A DNA stretch of 64,000 nt from Aliidiomarina sedimenti (lineage in GTDB: Bacteria; Pseudomonadota; Gammaproteobacteria; Enterobacterales; Alteromonadaceae): contig NZ_PIPN01000004.1 of the NCBI RefSeq assembly GCF_003986955.1, forward strand, positions 1-64,000, given 5' to 3'. Numbering within the stretch: the first letter of the stretch is position 1; each line of letters begins with the position of its first letter. This document shows positions 60,344-64,000 of this stretch, piece after piece. The notes under the pieces are model-generated. The model worked only from the letters and a program-made list of their open reading frames with translations. It had not been told where the DNA came from and did not search any database. The translations under genes were made by a program, and so were the position numbers.

Positions 60344-62920
60344 ATGGGGCCTGCCTTGAAGTTTCTTAAATATTTGCTGCTGACGTTGCTGACCCTGATC
60401 ATTTTTGGCCTGGGTAGCGTGGTCGCGCTTTATTATTATGTGAAGCCTGAATTACCCAGTGTTGAAACCTTACGCGATGTTCGCTTGCAGATACCGATGC
60501 AGGTTTTCACAGCAGATGGCAAGCTGATCTCACAATTTGGTGAGCAACGGCGTATTCCGCTTACCCTGGACGAAATTCCGCAGCAGTTAAAAGATGCGAT
60601 TTTAGCCACTGAGGACAGCCGTTTTTACGAGCATTTCGGCGTTGACCCTATTGGTGTTGCGCGTGCGTTTAGCGTGCTGGTCACCACGGGCTCTATCCGC
60701 GAAGGTGCGAGTACCATTACCATGCAGCTGGCGCGGAATTTCTTTCTGACCCGCGAACGGGCGTGGATGCGCAAAATAAAAGAAGCCTTCATCGCGATCC
60801 ATATCGAGCAATTGCTCAGCAAAGACGAAATTCTTGAATTGTATCTGAACAAGCTGGCGCTGGGGCACCGTGCCTACGGTGTTGGGGCCGCGGCAGAAGT
60901 CTATTACGGTCGTTCGCTGGATGAACTCACCCTGGCGGAAATAGCAACTATCTCAGGATTGCCGAAAGGGCCTTCAATTCTCAACCCAATTTCAAACCCT
61001 CCTGCTTCGGTTGAACGTCGTCGGATCGTGCTGCGCCGGATGCTGGATGAAGGCTATATTAGCGAAGAAGCCTATCAGGTTGCTTATGATGCTCCTGTCA
61101 CCGCGCGTCTGCATGGTGCCACTATTGAAGTTTCGGCGCCCTACCTGGCTGAAATGGTACGCCACAATATGGTTGAGCGTTTTGGCGCCGAGCAGGCGTA
61201 TACCAGTGGGTATCGGGTTTACACCACGGTAGAGTCAAAGCATCAGCTGGCGGCGGAAAAGGCCGTGCGTGACAACCTGCACGCCTATGATGAGCGACAT
61301 GGCTATCGTGGGCCGGTGAACCGGTTGTGGGGCGAGTTTACGGCGAGTGAAGAGGCGGACCAGCAACAGCAGAATTTGATCAACCCTGAGACCATGGTCA
61401 TCCCTGAAAACCGGGGCGTCGAGCCCTGGTCAGTGGAGGAGATCACTGCATACCTCAATCGGCAGCCAATGTATGGTCCTTTGCACCCGGCGGTGGTGAC
61501 TGAGGTCAGAGAGCAAAGTGCCGTGATTCTGGTCCGCGAAGGGGTGTCAGGCACCAGCGAAATTGAACTCGACTGGGCCGCTCTGGATTGGGCACGACCG
61601 TATATTGATGAGAGCACTCAGGGTGAAGCACCGGATCAAGCCAGTGATATTTTGCGCGCAGGCGACCATATCTGGGTACGCCGTTCAGAACCGGATGCAC
61701 CCTACAAGCTGGCACAAATTCCCGGACCGAGCTCGGCGCTGGTCGCCATGCATCCAAATAACGGCGCACTTGCTGCCGTGGTGGGTGGTTACAGTTTTCA
61801 GATGAGCCAGTATAACCGCGCTTTGCAGGCAGAGCGTCAGGTAGGTTCAACCATAAAGCCGTTTATCTATGCGGCGGCGATCGAAGATGGCTACACCCTG
61901 GCCACGATTATGAATGATGCGCCTATTACCCAGTGGAACCCGGGATCAGGGTCTGCCTGGCGGCCACGAAATTCACCTGAAGTCTATGACGGGCCGATTC
62001 GCCTGCGCAAGGCACTGGCACGGTCAAAAAACGTCGTTTCAGTCCGCCTGATCCGCTCGGTAGGGGTCGATCGTACCGCCGATTTCATGCAACAGTTTGG
62101 GTTTGAAGCCGCGGACATTCCGCGTAACGAATCGCTATCCTTAGGTTCTGCGTCATTTACCCCACTTGAATTAACGCGTGGCTTTGCGGTGTTTGCCAAC
62201 GGCGGCTATCTGGTGGAACCGCATTTCGTGGCGCGTATTGAAGACGTCAACGGCGACGTGCTGGAAGTGGCTAATCCGGTCCAGACCTGTGCCGACTGTG
62301 TGCTGCAGGACCTCTATGAAAACTGGTGGGAACATGAACTGCCGCAGGCGCCGCGAGTGCTGTCCGAGCAAACCGCCTTCCTGGTGAGTGATGCGCTAAC
62401 CTCAGCGGTGTGGGGCGGTGGTAGCTGGCCCAATCAAACTGGCTGGAATGGCACCGCATGGCGGGCACAGACGCTGCGTAACCGCAATATTTCCGGTAAA
62501 ACCGGTACCACCAATGACGTCAATGATGCCTGGTTCGTGGGTTATGGCAGTGGCTTAGTGGTTAGTACCTGGGTCGGTTTCGATAATCTCGAGTATTCGC
62601 TAGGGCGGGCATCGCTGAACCCTAACCTTGGCCGTGACCGGCAGCCAATCGTTGGGTCTGAGGCGGGTGCGACCACCGCATTACCAGGCTGGATCGACTT
62701 TATGCAGGTAGCGATGGAAGATTTCGCTTTCGACCCCTTTGATTTGCCAACTGATATTGTCTCGGTGCGGATTGACGATAAGACAGGTAAGCTGAGCAAT
62801 CAGTCTGATTACACCAGCTTGTTTGAATATTTCATTTCTGGCACTGAGCCGACTGAGTTCGTGGATATAGAGGGCAACTCGCCGCGTTTGTTTGAGGATG
62901 ACGACGACGAGTTGTTTTGA
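60344..62920 (+). CDS. mrcA: penicillin-binding protein 1A
   Basis: A bifunctional peptidoglycan synthase with transglycosylase and transpeptidase domains. The 858-residue protein has one membrane helix (about 7-31). The GT51 domain includes catalytic Glu90 (TEDSRFYEHFGVDP) and GASTITMQLARNFFL. An OB-like insert follows. The transpeptidase has Ser502 (GSTIKP), SKN and KTGT at 719. It ends with an acidic tail. The ATG at 60344 has no clear Shine-Dalgarno; a TTG at 60356 would give MKFLKYLLL, which matches the E. coli N-terminus MKFVKYF, so it may be the true start. The pil-mrcA-divergent order is as in E. coli. Confidence 0.95.
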   Translation: MGPALKFLKYLLLTLLTLIIFGLGSVVALYYYVKPELPSVETLRDVRLQIPMQVFTADGKLISQFGEQRRIPLTLDEIPQQLKDAILATEDSRFYEHFGVDPIGVARAFSVLVTTGSIREGASTITMQLARNFFLTRERAWMRKIKEAFIAIHIEQLLSKDEILELYLNKLALGHRAYGVGAAAEVYYGRSLDELTLAEIATISGLPKGPSILNPISNPPASVERRRIVLRRMLDEGYISEEAYQVAYDAPVTARLHGATIEVSAPYLAEMVRHNMVERFGAEQAYTSGYRVYTTVESKHQLAAEKAVRDNLHAYDERHGYRGPVNRLWGEFTASEEADQQQQNLINPETMVIPENRGVEPWSVEEITAYLNRQPMYGPLHPAVVTEVREQSAVILVREGVSGTSEIELDWAALDWARPYIDESTQGEAPDQASDILRAGDHIWVRRSEPDAPYKLAQIPGPSSALVAMHPNNGALAAVVGGYSFQMSQYNRALQAERQVGSTIKPFIYAAAIEDGYTLATIMNDAPITQWNPGSGSAWRPRNSPEVYDGPIRLRKALARSKNVVSVRLIRSVGVDRTADFMQQFGFEAADIPRNESLSLGSASFTPLELTRGFAVFANGGYLVEPHFVARIEDVNGDVLEVANPVQTCADCVLQDLYENWWEHELPQAPRVLSEQTAFLVSDALTSAVWGGGSWPNQTGWNGTAWRAQTLRNRNISGKTGTTNDVNDAWFVGYGSGLVVSTWVGFDNLEYSLGRASLNPNLGRDRQPIVGSEAGATTALPGWIDFMQVAMEDFAFDPFDLPTDIVSVRIDDKTGKLSNQSDYTSLFEYFISGTEPTEFVDIEGNSPRLFEDDDDELF

Positions 62921-62937
62921 AGCAGCCGTCTTGTCGC

Positions 62938-64000
62938 TTAGGTTGCGGCAAGACGGGCTAGTAGCTGGTGCAGATCGGACTGCACGCCGCCCGCTGTGAC
63001 ATGGCGCCCGGCCCCCGGGCCACTGATAACAAGGGGCATTTCCTGATACCAGTCACTGTGTATGACGAAAATGTTCTCACCCGGAATCAAATTGGCGAGC
63101 ATATCGCCTTCTGCGATGAACTCGATACCAACCCGGGCGTAGCTGCGCTCATTGTCCACCGAGAAACTGGCCATTAAACGGGGCACCTTGCCGTCCTTTT
63201 GCGCCTCATCCCATAGCTGCTGCATCGGTGCATCAAGCTCTTCGATACGCTCCCAAAACTCTTCAGGGCTGACATTCTGCAGCTGCCAGGGCAGCAAACT
63301 GTTTACTTCGACGTCCTGCCAGTCCAGTTGAGCGCCAATGTCACGGGCCACAATCAATAATTTACGCACGATATCGTGGCAGGATAAGTCTTCGCGCGGA
63401 TCCGGTTCGGTTAAGCCGGTGGTTTTTGCTTCCTGCACCAGCTCGCTGAACTTAACCTTGCCGTCGAACTTCTCGAACAGCCAGCTCATGGTGCCGGAGA
63501 ATATACCGGCGATACTGCGAATGTGGTCACCGGAGCGGATCAGGTCATTGAGCGCATAATTGAGCGGCAACCCGGCACCCACCGTGGTGTTGTACAGCCA
63601 TTCGCGTTTGTATTCGTGCTGAATGGTGCGGATTTCCCGGTACAAAGCCTCTTCTGCAGCACCGGCGCGTTTGTTGGCGCCGATGATGTGCATGCCGTTG
63701 GCGAAGAAACTTGGATACATCCGGGCCACTTCACGGGCGTCGGTAAGGTCCATTACCACCAGCTCATCGTAGGGCGCATTCGGCAGTTCGCGAAGCAGCT
63801 CCGTTAATACGTAGGGGCGCGCCAGACGTTCGAAATTGTCCTGCCAGTCCTGCAAATCAACGCCGCTGTAGTCAAGCCAGAGACGGGTTGAGTTGGCGAT
63901 GCCCATAATTCGTACATCAACGTTTTCATTCAGGCGGTCGCGTTGTTGGCGGAACATATCCAGCCACTGACTGCCGATATTGCCGCGACCCAGCACGAGC
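62938..64000 (-). CDS. metL: homoserine dehydrogenase part of aspartokinase II-homoserine dehydrogenase II (partial)
   Basis: The window holds about 354 C-terminal residues; the gene runs off at 64000 and the kinase part is outside. The first residues read LVLGRGNIGSQWL, the NAD(P)-binding start of the homoserine dehydrogenase domain. The catalytic region is typical: ISANK-type ANKRAG, YNTTVGAGLPLNY, SIAGIFSGTMSWLFEKFDGKV and GLTEPDPREDLSCHDIVRKLLI. The order and details match MetL better than ThrA. It converts aspartate semialdehyde to homoserine. It is convergent with mrcA, 17 bp apart. Regulation cannot be seen because the 5' end is outside. Confidence 0.94.
   Translation of the reverse strand, partial: LVLGRGNIGSQWLDMFRQQRDRLNENVDVRIMGIANSTRLWLDYSGVDLQDWQDNFERLARPYVLTELLRELPNAPYDELVVMDLTDAREVARMYPSFFANGMHIIGANKRAGAAEEALYREIRTIQHEYKREWLYNTTVGAGLPLNYALNDLIRSGDHIRSIAGIFSGTMSWLFEKFDGKVKFSELVQEAKTTGLTEPDPREDLSCHDIVRKLLIVARDIGAQLDWQDVEVNSLLPWQLQNVSPEEFWERIEELDAPMQQLWDEAQKDGKVPRLMASFSVDNERSYARVGIEFIAEGDMLANLIPGENIFVIHSDWYQEMPLVISGPGAGRHVTAGGVQSDLHQLLARLAAT

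Overview
The window looks like the chromosome of a marine gammaproteobacterium close to Idiomarina, Pseudidiomarina or Aliidiomarina. I infer this from the gene content: Escherichia-like blocks (hemC-hemD-hemX-hemY, lptM-dapF-DUF484-xerC-yigB-uvrD, rarD-yigI-recQ, mrcA | pilMN(OP) | aroK-aroB-damX-dam) are interleaved with an Oar-like TonB receptor, a tricorn-like peptidase, a Dcp-free peptide-use neighbourhood and lipoprotein peptidases. Moderate GC and dense, short intergenic spacing fit. The genus is an inference, not shown directly. I see no prophage, insertion sequence, CRISPR array, tRNA or plasmid origin.

Layout. 1-390: the 3' end of an rRNA operon (5S rRNA and terminator), then an exceptional 28-bp perfect inverted repeat. 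390-980: a lipoprotein Cu,Zn superoxide dismutase of eukaryote-like type. 981-10904 (minus): a probable six-gene run, DUF2914 protein, hemC, a hemD-hemX fusion, hemY, tamA, tamB. 11068-17937 (plus): lptM-lysA-dapF-DUF484-xerC-yigB, then uvrD behind a LexA-type operator. 17979-21280: rarD and yigI divergent from recQ. 21356-30613: an M28 peptidase lipoprotein, an Oar-like TonB receptor, cstA, a small CC-ended protein, an ArsA/Get3-like ATPase and an MDR oxidoreductase. 30685-37413: tricorn-like S41 peptidase, DUF502 and MAPEG membrane proteins, a serine beta-lactamase-like protein and a zinc-ribbon methyltransferase.

37518-43020 (minus): a TonB receptor preceded by a large lipoprotein made of two homologous halves, with 11-bp phased TGTCA-type repeats upstream that resemble a Pho box. 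43028-49984: an ABC exporter, a lipoprotein with an HExxH motif, an Old Yellow Enzyme, two uncharacterised exported proteins and a secreted alpha/beta hydrolase. 50020-54977: BaiN/YhiN flavoprotein, YfcC-type transporter, rsmJ, elaA, dam. 54980-58163: damX, aroB, aroK. 58270-60130: reduced pilM, pilN and a pilO/pilP-like fusion with no pilQ. 60344-62920: penicillin-binding protein 1A. 62938-64000: the C-terminal part of metL, cut by the window edge.

How the genes fit together. The core blocks cover tetrapyrrole synthesis, lysine and shikimate pathways, envelope assembly (TamAB, LptM, PBP1A, DamX) and DNA repair or methylation. The accessory parts point to envelope-based nutrition: M28 and S41 peptidases, a TonB receptor divergent from the peptide transporter family CstA, and a second TonB receptor paired with a surface lipoprotein that may respond to phosphate. 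The most promising under-described units are the cstA-small protein-ArsA trio, the duplicated lipoprotein plus TonB receptor with its phased repeats, the secretin-less pil remnant, and the 28-bp inverted repeat after the rRNA operon.
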